52,518 nt of DNA, taken from positions 1 through 52,518 of the forward strand of contig JAFYAH010000037.1 in the NCBI GenBank assembly GCA_017540825.1, in the 5' to 3' direction. The number at the start of each line of letters is the position of its first letter. The first letter of the stretch is position 1. Shown here piece after piece: positions 7,484 through 16,316 of the stretch. Source of the DNA: Candidatus Methanomethylophilaceae archaeon. Its GTDB lineage: Archaea > Thermoplasmatota > Thermoplasmata > Methanomassiliicoccales > Methanomethylophilaceae. A model generated the notes under the pieces. The model worked only from the letters and a program-made list of their open reading frames with translations. It made no database searches and had not been told where the DNA came from. The position numbers and the translations under genes are program-made.

Positions 7484-8604
7484 CGGTCATCCAGACTGAC
7501 AACATCGTGTATTATTACGAGGGCGCCTCGAAGCCCTCCATGGACGGCGTCTCCATAACGATCAAGAAAGGGGTGAAGACGGTCATACTCGGATCCAACG
7601 GCGCAGGCAAGTCCACCCTGTTCTACCATTTCAACGGAGTCGTGAAGCCCAAGTCAGGAACCGTGAAGGTGATGGGCAAGCCGGTGTCCTACAGGAAGAA
7701 GGACCTCAGGGAGCTCCGCTCCAAGGTCGCCGTGGTTCTGCAGAACCCTGACGACCAGATCTTCGGGCAGACGGTGGAGGGCGACGTGGGCTACGGCCCC
7801 CGCAACATGAAGCTTCCCGAGGAGGAGGTCAAGGAGAGGGTCGATGAGGCCCTGTTCCAGACCGGGTTGGGGGAGTTCAGGGAGAAGAACACCATGCAGC
7901 TGTCCTACGGGCAGAGGAAGAGGCTGGCCCTAGCAGGTGCGCTGGCCATGAAGCCCGAGGTGCTGATCATGGACGAGCCCACCGCCGGCCTCGATCCCCA
8001 GATGGCCCTGGAGCTCATGGAGCTGGCCGAGCAGCTCCACCACAATGGCACGACTATAGTGATATCGACCCACGACGTCGACCTGGCCTACGCCTGGGCG
8101 GACGAGATACACGTCCTCAAGAGGGGGAAGCTCATCTATTCCGGGACCTCGGAGGGGTTCTATCGCGATTCCGCCGCCGTCCATTCGACAGGCGTGATGC
8201 AGCCGTCCATGTTCGTCATGAACGAGAACCTCGCCAGGATGCGCGAGAGCGACCCTGCGCCCTATCCCAGGACGGAGTCGCAGCTCATATCCAAGATGGC
8301 GTCCGGGCCCAAGGGAGGCCTGGAGATAGTCCTGGTGGACGGCGAGCTGGGGGACAGCGTTCACGCCGCGCTGAAGGGCGGCAGAAAGACAGGCGTGTTC
8401 GGGACTGTGGTCCGCAGGCTTGTCAGCGATTCGGAGAAGAAGGCGGACTACATGTTCAACGGGTTCGAGGCGTGCGCCGGGGAATGCCTTATGGGCAGGG
8501 ACTCCGTGCTCCTGTGCGACAGGGACTGCCTGGACCTGGTCAAGGCCAAGATCGAGGACCTGAAGGCCTTCGGAACGGACATCTCGTACAATGTGAACGG
8601 ATGA
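7480..8604 (+). CDS. cbiO: cobalt/nickel ECF transporter ATPase, copy 2, with extended C-terminus
   Basis: This is the second ABC ATPase of the transporter, a close paralogue of the previous gene along its whole 374 residues. It carries Walker A GSNGAGKST, LQNPDDQIF, LSYGQRKR, LIMDEPTAGLD and STHDVDLAY. It starts at a GTG that overlaps the cbiO1 stop (GTGA). The C-terminal extension repeats the cbiO1 features (PYPRTESQ, GVFGTVVRRL, FNGFEAC, GRDSVLLCD), which argues for a tandem duplication of an already extended gene. It is the last gene of the cbiMNQOO cluster; no clear terminator follows, only short repeats near 8650-8720. Confidence 0.93.
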   Translation: MTVIQTDNIVYYYEGASKPSMDGVSITIKKGVKTVILGSNGAGKSTLFYHFNGVVKPKSGTVKVMGKPVSYRKKDLRELRSKVAVVLQNPDDQIFGQTVEGDVGYGPRNMKLPEEEVKERVDEALFQTGLGEFREKNTMQLSYGQRKRLALAGALAMKPEVLIMDEPTAGLDPQMALELMELAEQLHHNGTTIVISTHDVDLAYAWADEIHVLKRGKLIYSGTSEGFYRDSAAVHSTGVMQPSMFVMNENLARMRESDPAPYPRTESQLISKMASGPKGGLEIVLVDGELGDSVHAALKGGRKTGVFGTVVRRLVSDSEKKADYMFNGFEACAGECLMGRDSVLLCDRDCLDLVKAKIEDLKAFGTDISYNVNG

Positions 8605-8958
8605 AACATGTGGCTGGGGGCATCTGCCCTCTCCCACAGCTTTTTCTGGAAGTGTCAGAAACCGACCCCTTGGAGCTTCCAAAGTGTCAGAAACAGCCTC
8701 TCCAAAACTTCTAAAAGTGACATTTTTTACTGAAGACACATAGTCCGGGTCTTGTAGGGGAAACTTCCCAGGAACTTGTGGAGCGGAAATACGAGGCTGA
8801 AAACCACAAGTTCTTCTGGAAATGTTTTCTTGAGCACCGAGATAACCTCCGAAGACGACGTGGTCGTCTCGTCGAAGGAGAGGTTCGACGGGAAGCTGTC
8901 CGTCATGTGACCGCACAGGGCCATGGTTATAACCGCGTCCGGCGTAGGGGGCGCGACA
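8605..8958. other. 354-base gap with short direct and inverted repeats
   Basis: No convincing gene is present. The sequence aagtgtcagaaac occurs twice (8650-8662 and 8682-8694) around an imperfect TTGGA/TCCAA palindrome. A perfect ten-base inverted repeat (gaacttgtgg 8772-8781, ccacaagttc 8804-8813) could fold into a hairpin with a 22-base loop. On the plus strand a frame ending in TGA near 8910 reads like the C-terminus of a lost protein (ITSEDDVVVSSKERFDGK), so this may be a decayed locus. Confidence 0.4.
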
Positions 8959-9627
8959 ATGATGGACAGGGACCAGGCTGCAGAGGCCGTCAGGGCGGTA
9001 TGCGACCATTTCGGCATAGAGGACGACAGCACCGACGAGTACGACGGCATGGGGCCGTACCAGATACTGGTCTCAACGGTGATCTCGCAGCAGATATCCG
9101 AAGCCTCCACCAGGAGGATATGCTCCGAACTGTTCTCGGAGTTCCCCGGCATCGAGGATGTATACCATGCAGATCCCGTCCGTTTCGAGGAGGCGATAAG
9201 GGCCTCGAGGTACCACCATCAGAAGGCGTGCTGCATACTCTCCGCCACCAGGACGATAGTGGAGGACTTCGGAGGGGAGGTTCCAGATGACCTCGAGAGC
9301 CTCAGGAGGCTGCCCGGCGTCGGGGACAAGACCGCGGCCTGCGTGCTGAGGTACGGGTTCGGGAAGAGGGCGGTCATAGTGGACTCCCACATCAACAGGG
9401 TCTCGAACAGGCTCGGGATATCCGGCTCCAAGCGTCCTGCCGACACGCAGAAAGCCATAGCGGAGGCCGTGCCGGAGGAGATGTGGGGTCTTCTCGACAA
9501 AGGGTTCATAGCCCTCGGAAGGACCTTCTGCCGTCCCAGGGACCCGCTATGCGAGGAATGTCCGGCGAAGGGCCTGTGCGAGCATCATGCACGGTCGATC
9601 CGAGGACATTCGACGGACGCAAGGTAG
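8959..9627 (+). CDS. nth: endonuclease III (DNA glycosylase/AP lyase)
   Basis: Endonuclease III removes oxidised pyrimidines and cleaves the abasic site in base excision repair. The helix-hairpin-helix LPGVGDKTA carries the catalytic lysine (K124 from this start), VDSHINRVSNR carries the catalytic aspartate (D142), and the C-terminal cluster loop has C191-x6-C-x2-C-x5-C207, the canonical [4Fe-4S] spacing. I chose ATG 8959 because AGGGGG stands eight bases upstream; an in-frame ATG at 8923 would add 12 residues of poor quality. The gene ends in TAG, and the same frame continues through three more TAG codons into the next gene. Confidence 0.94.
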   Translation: MMDRDQAAEAVRAVCDHFGIEDDSTDEYDGMGPYQILVSTVISQQISEASTRRICSELFSEFPGIEDVYHADPVRFEEAIRASRYHHQKACCILSATRTIVEDFGGEVPDDLESLRRLPGVGDKTAACVLRYGFGKRAVIVDSHINRVSNRLGISGSKRPADTQKAIAEAVPEEMWGLLDKGFIALGRTFCRPRDPLCEECPAKGLCEHHARSIRGHSTDAR

Positions 9628-9629
9628 AG

Positions 9630-9690
9630 GTTAAAGTATAGGTATGAGTATAGGTAGAAGTATAAGTATAGGTAGAGGCGATAGTATGGG
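9630..9690 (+). repeat. short imperfect tandem repeat of TATAGG/TATAAG units
   Basis: Between nth and the next gene the sequence repeats units such as agtataggt and agtataagt several times. The AT-rich repeat may carry the TATA element of the downstream gene. It also supplies three TAG triplets in the nth frame (9655, 9673, 9682). Confidence 0.6.
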
Positions 9691-9708
9691 CAGGGAAGCG
9701 GTGAGCAG

Positions 9709-11349
9709 ATGTCCATACCGATAGGCATCGACAGGATTCTGAACGGCAGATCCGTCGAGGGGGAGCGCATAGAGTTCAAGAGGTCGTGGAATCCAGAGAA
9801 GATCATGCACACGGTGTGCGCTTTCGCCAATGACATCGATAACAACGGGGGAGGGTACGTCATAGTCGGCGTCGACGACAGCCGCACCGCAGTAGGCGTG
9901 GAGCCCGACTCCGTCGACGGCATCAGGCGCGAGCTGCTGGGGGTCCTCCACCGGATAGAGCCAGCATGCAGCCTGCAGACCGAGTATTGCCCTTTGGACG
10001 GCAAGAGCGTTTTCGTCATATGGGTGCCCAGCGGCGACGAGCGGCCGTACAGGTGTCCCGAGACTCTGTCAAAGGGCTCTCCCAAGGCATACTATGTCAG
10101 GAGGCTTTCCAGCACGGTCAAGGCCAACCGTTCCGAGATCCACGAGCTCATGGAGGCATCGGAGATGTCCCCGTTCGAGTCTCGGGTCAACCTGGAATCG
10201 TCCATCGAAGACCTGGACCCGATTCTGGTGAAGGAGTTCTTGAAGTCGGCAGGCAGCTCGCTGTACGGATCCATGGACGGGATGCCGTTCGAGGAGGTCT
10301 GCGACAGGATGCATCTGCTGGGAGGGCCCAAGGAGTCGCGGCATCCTGTGAACTATGCGCTGATGTTCTTCAACGAGGATCCTGAGAGCTTCTTCCCGTA
10401 CACCCACATAGACCTCGTGGTCAAGCCGGACCCTACGGGCATAGGCATGAGGGAGCAGACGATAAGTGGCCCTATTGACAGGCAGATACGCACTGTCATG
10501 GACATAATAAAGAACACCGTCATAGCCGAGAGGGTGTGGAAGAACCTGGACTACGCGGAGTCGCGCAGGGCCCGCAACTATCCTCTGAAAGCTGTGGAGG
10601 AGGCGGTGGTCAACGCCATGTACCACAGGGACTACCGCATACCAGAGCCTGTCACGATAAGCGTTCTTCCCGACCGCATGGAGATAACCAGCGTGCCAGG
10701 CCCTTATCGCACGATATCGGACGAAGACCTGTCCAAGGGCCATATGGTGTCCAGAAGGTATCGCAACAGGCGCATAGGGGATATGCTAAAAGCCATCGGG
10801 CTGGCGGAGGGGCGGAACACCGGGATACCCCTGATCATGGAGGCGATGGTCCTGAACGGGTCAGGCCGGCCGATATTCGAGACCGATGCCGAGAGGAGCT
10901 TCATGACCGTGGTCCTTCCGATCAACCGCGGTTTCCTCGACGACCCGTTCGAAGGAGTTCCCAGGGGAAGGACGGCCGGAGAGGGGAGGCGCACAAGAGA
11001 GGAGATCGTGGAGGGGATAGTGTTCCAGCTGAGGGACGGCCCCAGGTCGGTGAAGGAAGTGTCCGCGGCGATGGGTTACAAGGCGGTGTCCCCGTCGTTC
11101 AGAGGCATAGTGTCCGCGATGATTTCAGACGGTACCTTGGAGTATACCGAGGAGAACCCCTTCAGCTCTCGCCAGAAGATCAGGCTGAGGTCTGGAAGGA
11201 GACGAGGGGGCGGCTCAAGGATAATCGGAGTAGAAATCGTATGGCAACATCCTTTCCGGACGGGAGGCGCGAGGACATCCATGTCTGTCCGCGAAGGCGT
11301 CGTTTCCGGCAGGATTCGATGCGCCCGATTACAGTATAATAGCCGTTAG
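9709..11349 (+). CDS. AlbA-domain/GHKL-type ATP-binding putative transcriptional regulator
   Basis: The 546-residue protein has the layout of the AlbA_2 (Schlafen-like) plus HATPase_c_4 family. The N-terminal AlbA-type domain (about 1-150) shows EGERIEFKRSW and GGGYVIVGVDD. The middle ATP-binding module (about 290-420) shows VEEAVVNAMYHRDY, DRMEITSVPGPY, and RNRRIGDMLKAIGLAEGRNTGIPLI. A winged-helix region follows (about 435-500, GPRSVKEVSAAMGYKAVS). Such proteins are often annotated as putative regulators; targets are unknown. The last 45 residues after KIRLRSG look like run-on sequence. The stop is TAG. The gene starts 81 bases after nth and sits 15 bases before the BspA-like gene in the same frame. 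Confidence 0.8.
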   Translation: MSIPIGIDRILNGRSVEGERIEFKRSWNPEKIMHTVCAFANDIDNNGGGYVIVGVDDSRTAVGVEPDSVDGIRRELLGVLHRIEPACSLQTEYCPLDGKSVFVIWVPSGDERPYRCPETLSKGSPKAYYVRRLSSTVKANRSEIHELMEASEMSPFESRVNLESSIEDLDPILVKEFLKSAGSSLYGSMDGMPFEEVCDRMHLLGGPKESRHPVNYALMFFNEDPESFFPYTHIDLVVKPDPTGIGMREQTISGPIDRQIRTVMDIIKNTVIAERVWKNLDYAESRRARNYPLKAVEEAVVNAMYHRDYRIPEPVTISVLPDRMEITSVPGPYRTISDEDLSKGHMVSRRYRNRRIGDMLKAIGLAEGRNTGIPLIMEAMVLNGSGRPIFETDAERSFMTVVLPINRGFLDDPFEGVPRGRTAGEGRRTREEIVEGIVFQLRDGPRSVKEVSAAMGYKAVSPSFRGIVSAMISDGTLEYTEENPFSSRQKIRLRSGRRRGGGSRIIGVEIVWQHPFRTGGARTSMSVREGVVSGRIRCARLQYNSR

Positions 11350-11364
11350 GCCATACGTGCTCTC

Positions 11365-14300
11365 ATGAACTATTGCGACAGACTTCGCCCGTTTCATGGG
11401 GCGCTGCTGCTTGCGACGGCGCTCGCATTGGCGATCGTCGCGATGGCGGCGACTCTCTCAGACGACTGCGACGCCGGATCGTCAGGCACATGCGGAGACG
11501 GCCTCACGTGGGTCCTGGACGACAGCGGCCGCCTGACCATATCGGGCGCCGGAGAGATGAAGGACTACAGCTCCGGCGGACCCTGGGGCAAGACGGTAAC
11601 GTCCGTCACCGTGAAGGACGGGGTCAAGTCCGTCGGGAAGTACGCGTTCCGTGGGTGCGTCTCCATCGCGTCTGCCAGGATTGCCGGGTCCGTGGCCTAC
11701 ATCGGGGACGGGGCGTTCTACAACTGCTCCTCCCTGGCCTCTGTGGTCATGGGCGAAGGGACCAAGACCATCGGGGGTTCCGCGTTCTACGGTTGCGCCT
11801 CTCTGAAGTCGGTCGCTCTGCCCGGGTCGCTCGAGTCGATCAAGAGCAGCGCGTTCTCGTACTGCGCCTCGTTGACGTCCGTGTCCATTCCGAAGTCCGT
11901 CACCTTCATAGAGCAGAGCGCTTTCACCCACTGCTCCTCCCTGGGAGCAATCGTCGTCGACTCCGGGAACGCGAAGTACAGCTCGTCGGGAGGCGTCCTC
12001 TTCAGCAAGGACAAGAAGAGCCTGGTCGTGTACCCCTCCGCGAAGCAGGCCAGCAGCTACCACATCCCGGGAACCGTCGAGTCATTGGAGAACTACGCCT
12101 TCTATCAGTGCCCCGGCCTGGCCTCGGTCACGCTGCCCGCCTCGGTGAAGACCCTGGGGAAGAGCGTATTCCGCGGGTGCGACTCCCTCTCGTCCATCTC
12201 CGTCGACTCCGGGAACGCGAAGTACAGCTCGTCGGGAGGCGTCCTCTTCAGCAAGGACAAGATGACCCTGCTGCTGTATCCCGCCGGGAAGCAGGGCTCC
12301 GCGTACACGGTCCCCGGCACCGTGGCCTACATCGGAGACTACGCCTTCGCCGATTGCAGGCACCTGCAGTCCGTCTCCATGCCGAAGTCCGTGACGTACA
12401 TAGGCGACTACGCTTTCTCCGGCTGCTCCTCCCTGTCTTCCTTGACTACGCCCAAGTCCCCGGTGAACATCAGGAACTACGCGTTCTACAACTGCTCGTC
12501 CCTGAAGGCCGCAGACATAGGCGAAGGGGCGACGGCGATAGGCGACAGGGCGTTCTCCGGCTGCGTCTCCCTGACGTCCGTCTCCATACCGGGCTCCGTG
12601 GCCTACATCGGATACGACGCGTTCATCAACTGCTCCTCCCTGGAGTCCGTCGCCGTGCCCGGATCTCTGACGTCCATCAGGGACTCCGCGTTCAGCAACT
12701 GCGTCTCGCTCAAGTCCGCGGTCATCGGCAACGGGGTCACGTTCCTCGGAAGCAGGGCGTTCTACAACTGCTCCTCCCTGGCATCGGTGACCATCGGGGA
12801 CAAGGTGGCGTCCATAGGGGACTCCACCTTCTACAACTGTGTTACCCTGGTTTCGGTAAAGATAGGGAGCGGCGTGACCTCCATAGGGGACTCCGCGTTC
12901 TACAACTGCTCCTCGCTGAGGTCGGCGGTCGTCCCGGACTCGGTGACGCACATAGGCAGCCGCGCGTTCTCGTACTGCGTCTCGCTGGAGTCCGTGGCCC
13001 TGTCTGGCTCTCTGCCGTACGTAGGGCTGGAGGCGTTCTACGGGTGCTCGTCCCTCTCGTCCGTGGCCATACCCGGCTCCGTGACGTCTATAGGCAGCTC
13101 CGCCTTCTCAGGATGCACCTCTCTTAGGTCGGTGAGCATACCGGAGTCCGTGAGGGCCATGGACAGCTCGTCTTTCTACGGGCTGACGTTCTACAGCGGC
13201 TCAGCCAGGCTGTCTCTGGCGGAGATCCCCGGCTACACCTATGTCGGCTCCGGGGACGGGAAGCTCTACCGCCAGGGCGGATTCTCGCTCGCCTATTCCG
13301 TGAGCGGAGGCAAGGCCGCGGTCACCGGCTACGCCGGGGAGATCAAGAACGTCGTCATCCCTGGAAGCTATATGGGATACCCGGTGACCTCGATCGCGGA
13401 GAGGGCGTTCTACGGCTGCACGAGCCTGAAGCAGGTGTCCATACCCTCGTCCGTGAAGTCGATAGGGAGCTACGCGTTCTTCAAGTGCCCGTCGCTGGAA
13501 TCCGTCAGCCTGGGGGCCGTCTCGTCCATCGGGATGAAATCGTTCTCCTACTGCCAGTCGCTCAAGTCGATAGACATCCCCGTGACAGCCAAGAGGATCG
13601 GAGACTACGCGTTCTTCGAGTGCGGGCTGGAGTCCCTGACGATCCCCGGGGACGACGTGAACATAGGGGCCAGCGCGTTCAGCGCATGCAGGTCCATGAA
13701 GGACATACATTTCACCGGCCAGGGGGCGGTCATAGGCGCCAACGCGTTCTACAAGAACAACGGGGTGTCCAGCGTGGACCTATCCACAGTGGCATCGGTG
13801 GGGTTCAAGTCGTTCCCCTACTGCAACGGGCTCGTCTCCGTCACGATCCCCGGCAGCATCGGCACCGTGGGCGAGTACGCCTTCTTCATGTGCGCCAACC
13901 TGAAGGACGTCACCATAGAGGACGGGGTGAGGAAGATCGGGAGGAGCGCCTTCAGCGGATGCAAGATCCTGGAGAGCGTCTACCTCTCCAAGTCTCTTGT
14001 GTACATTGGGCCCAACGCGTTCTACGGGTTCAAGTTCCAGGACCTGGACGGCAAGGCCGTCGACTCGGTGCTGGATCTGCGCGGGCACCTCTATGCCGGC
14101 TACGGCAAGACCCTCCGGATGACCGAGCGCCTGGTCGACGGCGAGCGGTTCTCCGTGGGCGGCCTGAGCTTCACGATAACTTCGGCAGGGTCCCGCGAGG
14201 CAGAGATAACAGGATACGAGGGATCCGTTTCCGCCGTCCCAAGCACCGTGGTCTACAAGGGATGGACGGTCTCGGTCGTCTCCGTCGCGCAAAAGGCGCT

Positions 14301-14544
14301 ATACGGCTGCGGAACCCTGGTGTCCGCGGACCTCACAAACGCGGGATCGATAGGCATGAAGGCCTTCGCAAACTGCCCGTCCCTCAGGGCCGTGACGTTC
14401 GGGGACGGCTTGGAGTCCGTCGGCGGGTATGCGTTCTACGGCATCGCGTTCTACGACGGGAAGACCAGGCTGGACGTTGATCCTGAAGCGCTCGCAGGTC
14501 ATACGTTCTCCGGCACAGCCTTCAGGCTCTATCTCGTCTCCTGA
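11365..14544 (+). CDS. BspA-like leucine-rich repeat surface protein
   Basis: This is a 1,059-residue exported protein made almost wholly of BspA/LRR_5 repeats of about 23 residues with the pattern SIGSSAFSGCTSLRSVSIP. The N-terminus has a basic start and a hydrophobic segment (about 13-32), then a cysteine-containing stretch and the module LTWVLDDSGRLTISGAGEM, which often precedes these repeats. The repeats are interrupted at about 195-225 and 278-300 by two near-identical inserts (SGNAKYSSSGGVLFSKDK). No C-terminal membrane anchor is visible. BspA-type proteins are linked to adhesion and are expanded in gut methanogens. The start is the ATG at 11365, 15 bases after the previous TAG. Confidence 0.88.
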   Translation: MNYCDRLRPFHGALLLATALALAIVAMAATLSDDCDAGSSGTCGDGLTWVLDDSGRLTISGAGEMKDYSSGGPWGKTVTSVTVKDGVKSVGKYAFRGCVSIASARIAGSVAYIGDGAFYNCSSLASVVMGEGTKTIGGSAFYGCASLKSVALPGSLESIKSSAFSYCASLTSVSIPKSVTFIEQSAFTHCSSLGAIVVDSGNAKYSSSGGVLFSKDKKSLVVYPSAKQASSYHIPGTVESLENYAFYQCPGLASVTLPASVKTLGKSVFRGCDSLSSISVDSGNAKYSSSGGVLFSKDKMTLLLYPAGKQGSAYTVPGTVAYIGDYAFADCRHLQSVSMPKSVTYIGDYAFSGCSSLSSLTTPKSPVNIRNYAFYNCSSLKAADIGEGATAIGDRAFSGCVSLTSVSIPGSVAYIGYDAFINCSSLESVAVPGSLTSIRDSAFSNCVSLKSAVIGNGVTFLGSRAFYNCSSLASVTIGDKVASIGDSTFYNCVTLVSVKIGSGVTSIGDSAFYNCSSLRSAVVPDSVTHIGSRAFSYCVSLESVALSGSLPYVGLEAFYGCSSLSSVAIPGSVTSIGSSAFSGCTSLRSVSIPESVRAMDSSSFYGLTFYSGSARLSLAEIPGYTYVGSGDGKLYRQGGFSLAYSVSGGKAAVTGYAGEIKNVVIPGSYMGYPVTSIAERAFYGCTSLKQVSIPSSVKSIGSYAFFKCPSLESVSLGAVSSIGMKSFSYCQSLKSIDIPVTAKRIGDYAFFECGLESLTIPGDDVNIGASAFSACRSMKDIHFTGQGAVIGANAFYKNNGVSSVDLSTVASVGFKSFPYCNGLVSVTIPGSIGTVGEYAFFMCANLKDVTIEDGVRKIGRSAFSGCKILESVYLSKSLVYIGPNAFYGFKFQDLDGKAVDSVLDLRGHLYAGYGKTLRMTERLVDGERFSVGGLSFTITSAGSREAEITGYEGSVSAVPSTVVYKGWTVSVVSVAQKALYGCGTLVSADLTNAGSIGMKAFANCPSLRAVTFGDGLESVGGYAFYGIAFYDGKTRLDVDPEALAGHTFSGTAFRLYLVS
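11956..12015 (+). repeat. 60-base perfect direct repeat inside the BspA-like gene, copy 1
   Basis: This block coding for the insert DSGNAKYSSSGGVLFSKDK is identical over 60 bases to 12202-12261. The surrounding LRR units are diverged, so the identity suggests recent duplication or gene conversion. Confidence 0.85.
12202..12261 (+). repeat. 60-base perfect direct repeat inside the BspA-like gene, copy 2
   Basis: Second copy of the block at 11956-12015, 246 bases downstream and in the same frame. Recombination between the copies would remove 82 codons without shifting the frame. Confidence 0.85.
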
Positions 14545-14802
14545 TGAAGGCGAGGGGCTTCTGTGAAGGGCCCCTCTCCGCATTCTCGAGGGAAAGAATG
14601 TCGAGTCGAACGAACGCGTCTTGCAGTATGCTTTCTCACAAGGATGGCGTACAGCCAGCCAAAGGGACTTTTCACGCCATGTTCATTCTATTCTTTGGTC
14701 AACAGCCGGATTCACGCCATTCCCTGTCGTGCCAATCGAGAAGATACGCGTCCAACGTTCATTCGAAGTGTTCGCATCGTCCCAACGGATATCAGAAGTA
14801 AG

Positions 14803-14823
14803 ATGGCGGGTATAGCCCGCCAT
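14803..14823. terminator. perfect hairpin between convergent genes
   Basis: ATGGCGGG (14803-14810) pairs perfectly with CCCGCCAT (14816-14823) around TATAG, followed on the plus strand by TTAATTT. It lies between the BspA-like gene and the convergent binding-protein gene and could end either transcript. The rest of 14545-14839 shows no gene; the words ttcacgccat recur twice near 14680 and 14712 without clear meaning. Confidence 0.6.
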
Positions 14824-14839
14824 TTAATTTAGGTTAGGT

Positions 14840-16234
14840 TCAAGCCTTCGCATATCCGGGCCCGTAGCTGCAGATCTTCGACACGTCGGTCCTGTCGCCC
14901 CATCCGATGAGGTCAAGGTACTCCTTGAACGCCTTGTCGGTGTCGAAGGCCTTGAAGACGGGGTTGTCCGGGAAGAACGTCTTCGCGAAGAACACGAAGC
15001 TGACGGGGCATCCGGGCCCAGCGGTGACCATGAAGGAGAGCGAGTAGATCTCGGTGTCCTCGCTTATGTACCCCTTGAGCTCGTTGATGCCTAGCTGGAC
15101 GGCGTCCCTGACGGCCTGCTCGCCGCCGTCGCCGTAGATTCCGGAGGGCTCGACGATGATCTTGTCCAGGCCCTTGACCTTCTGGCAGGCGGCCATGTCC
15201 TCGGCCGTGAAGGCCACGTAGCCGGTGCCGAAGTACTCCCCGACGTTGTTGCCGCCGCACTCGACGGACCTCTCGAAGTCCCCGCTGGTCTTGGAGAGGA
15301 CCTTGTTGGTGGCCCCGGGGTAGCAGTCCTTGACGTACACGGTCAGCACCTTGGGCTTGTCCGCGTCGGAGATCTTGGCGACCTCCCTCTTGATAGGCTC
15401 GTAGTAGCCCATGTACCAGTCGTAGTACTTCAGCGCCTGGTCCCAGCAGCTGTTCTTCTGGACGCCTCCGAAGAGGTACCCGTAGGTCATGACGCCGCTG
15501 AGGGTCCCGTCCTCCCAGGACGGGAGGCGGACGATGGACACGTCCGGGTTGGAGCCGAAGTCGTTCTCGAGGTTCTTCCCGTAGGACCCGGAGCTGCCGA
15601 GGCATATCTCGACGTGGCCGTAGGTCTTCACCAGGGTGGAGACGACCTCCGCCTGGACCTCCCCGTTGCTGGTCCCGGTCACGAGGACCTCGCCCTTGCT
15701 GGCGTCGGTCCCGAAGTTGAGGGCGACCTCGTTGTTGTACTTGTACACCTGCTGGTCCCCTCCGACGATCTTGCTCTTCGCGTCCTTGTTGATGACCATG
15801 AGGACGTCCTCCGCCTGGCACTTGTTGACGGCGACGATGTTCACGCCGTCGCGGACGGTGAACGACTCGATGTCGCCGTCGATGTCCTTGAAGTAGAGGA
15901 CCTTCGCCTTTCCGTCGATCATGGACTGGACGGCCTCTGCGTCCTTGCTGTTGACGGCCTTGTCGTTGTTGGCGTCGCACCAGGGGTACTGGCTGGCGGT
16001 CCCCTTCGCTTTGATTACTTCATTGATCACTTTGACATCGTCCGCATCGATGTCCTTGTCCCCATCGCAATTACCATACACCCAGAGGATAGGTTCTGAG
16101 GAATAGGAGTCTACATTCACGTCTTTCTTCTCTTCCCCGCCTCCTCCGTTGTTCATGAGCAGCGCTGCGGCTGCTACGACCGCTATGATGGCGATCGCTG
16201 CGATGATAATGGCATGAGTTTTGGTAAACTGCAT
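14840..16234 (-). CDS. dockerin-like domain plus iron/corrinoid-type ABC substrate-binding protein
   Basis: The 464-residue exported protein starts with a membrane segment (about 8-27) and the linker MNNGGGGEEKK. Residues 50-110 look like a type I dockerin: two calcium-loop repeats, NCDGDKDIDADD (55-66) and DANNDKAVNSKD (87-98), each followed by a helix (VKVINEVI, AEAVQSMI). From about 115 onward it resembles class-III periplasmic binding proteins (ESFTVRDGVNIVAVNKCQAEDVLMVI; LIGWGD near the end). It is divergent from a FecCD permease and an ATPase, so it is probably their binding protein for an iron or corrinoid ligand. The dockerin fusion suggests attachment to a surface partner; the ligand is unknown. 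It ends in TGA. Confidence 0.85.
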   Translation of the reverse strand: MQFTKTHAIIIAAIAIIAVVAAAALLMNNGGGGEEKKDVNVDSYSSEPILWVYGNCDGDKDIDADDVKVINEVIKAKGTASQYPWCDANNDKAVNSKDAEAVQSMIDGKAKVLYFKDIDGDIESFTVRDGVNIVAVNKCQAEDVLMVINKDAKSKIVGGDQQVYKYNNEVALNFGTDASKGEVLVTGTSNGEVQAEVVSTLVKTYGHVEICLGSSGSYGKNLENDFGSNPDVSIVRLPSWEDGTLSGVMTYGYLFGGVQKNSCWDQALKYYDWYMGYYEPIKREVAKISDADKPKVLTVYVKDCYPGATNKVLSKTSGDFERSVECGGNNVGEYFGTGYVAFTAEDMAACQKVKGLDKIIVEPSGIYGDGGEQAVRDAVQLGINELKGYISEDTEIYSLSFMVTAGPGCPVSFVFFAKTFFPDNPVFKAFDTDKAFKEYLDLIGWGDRTDVSKICSYGPGYAKA

Positions 16235-16258
16235 ATTATCTTTCCAGACATGGGGATA

Positions 16259-16292
16259 GTTTTATTTAAACGGATTAATCATCCAATGTCTA
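16259..16292. promoter_or_regulatory. shared divergent promoter of the ABC importer genes
   Basis: The near-symmetric AT-rich sequence TTTATTTAAA (16261-16270) is well placed as a TATA box on both strands. It stands about 27 bases from the start codon of the minus-strand binding-protein gene and about 50 bases from the permease ATG. A common control site would keep the two halves of the importer in step. Confidence 0.55.
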
Positions 16293-16316
16293 GAAACATT
16301 GCTGGCTGAGAGTTAC

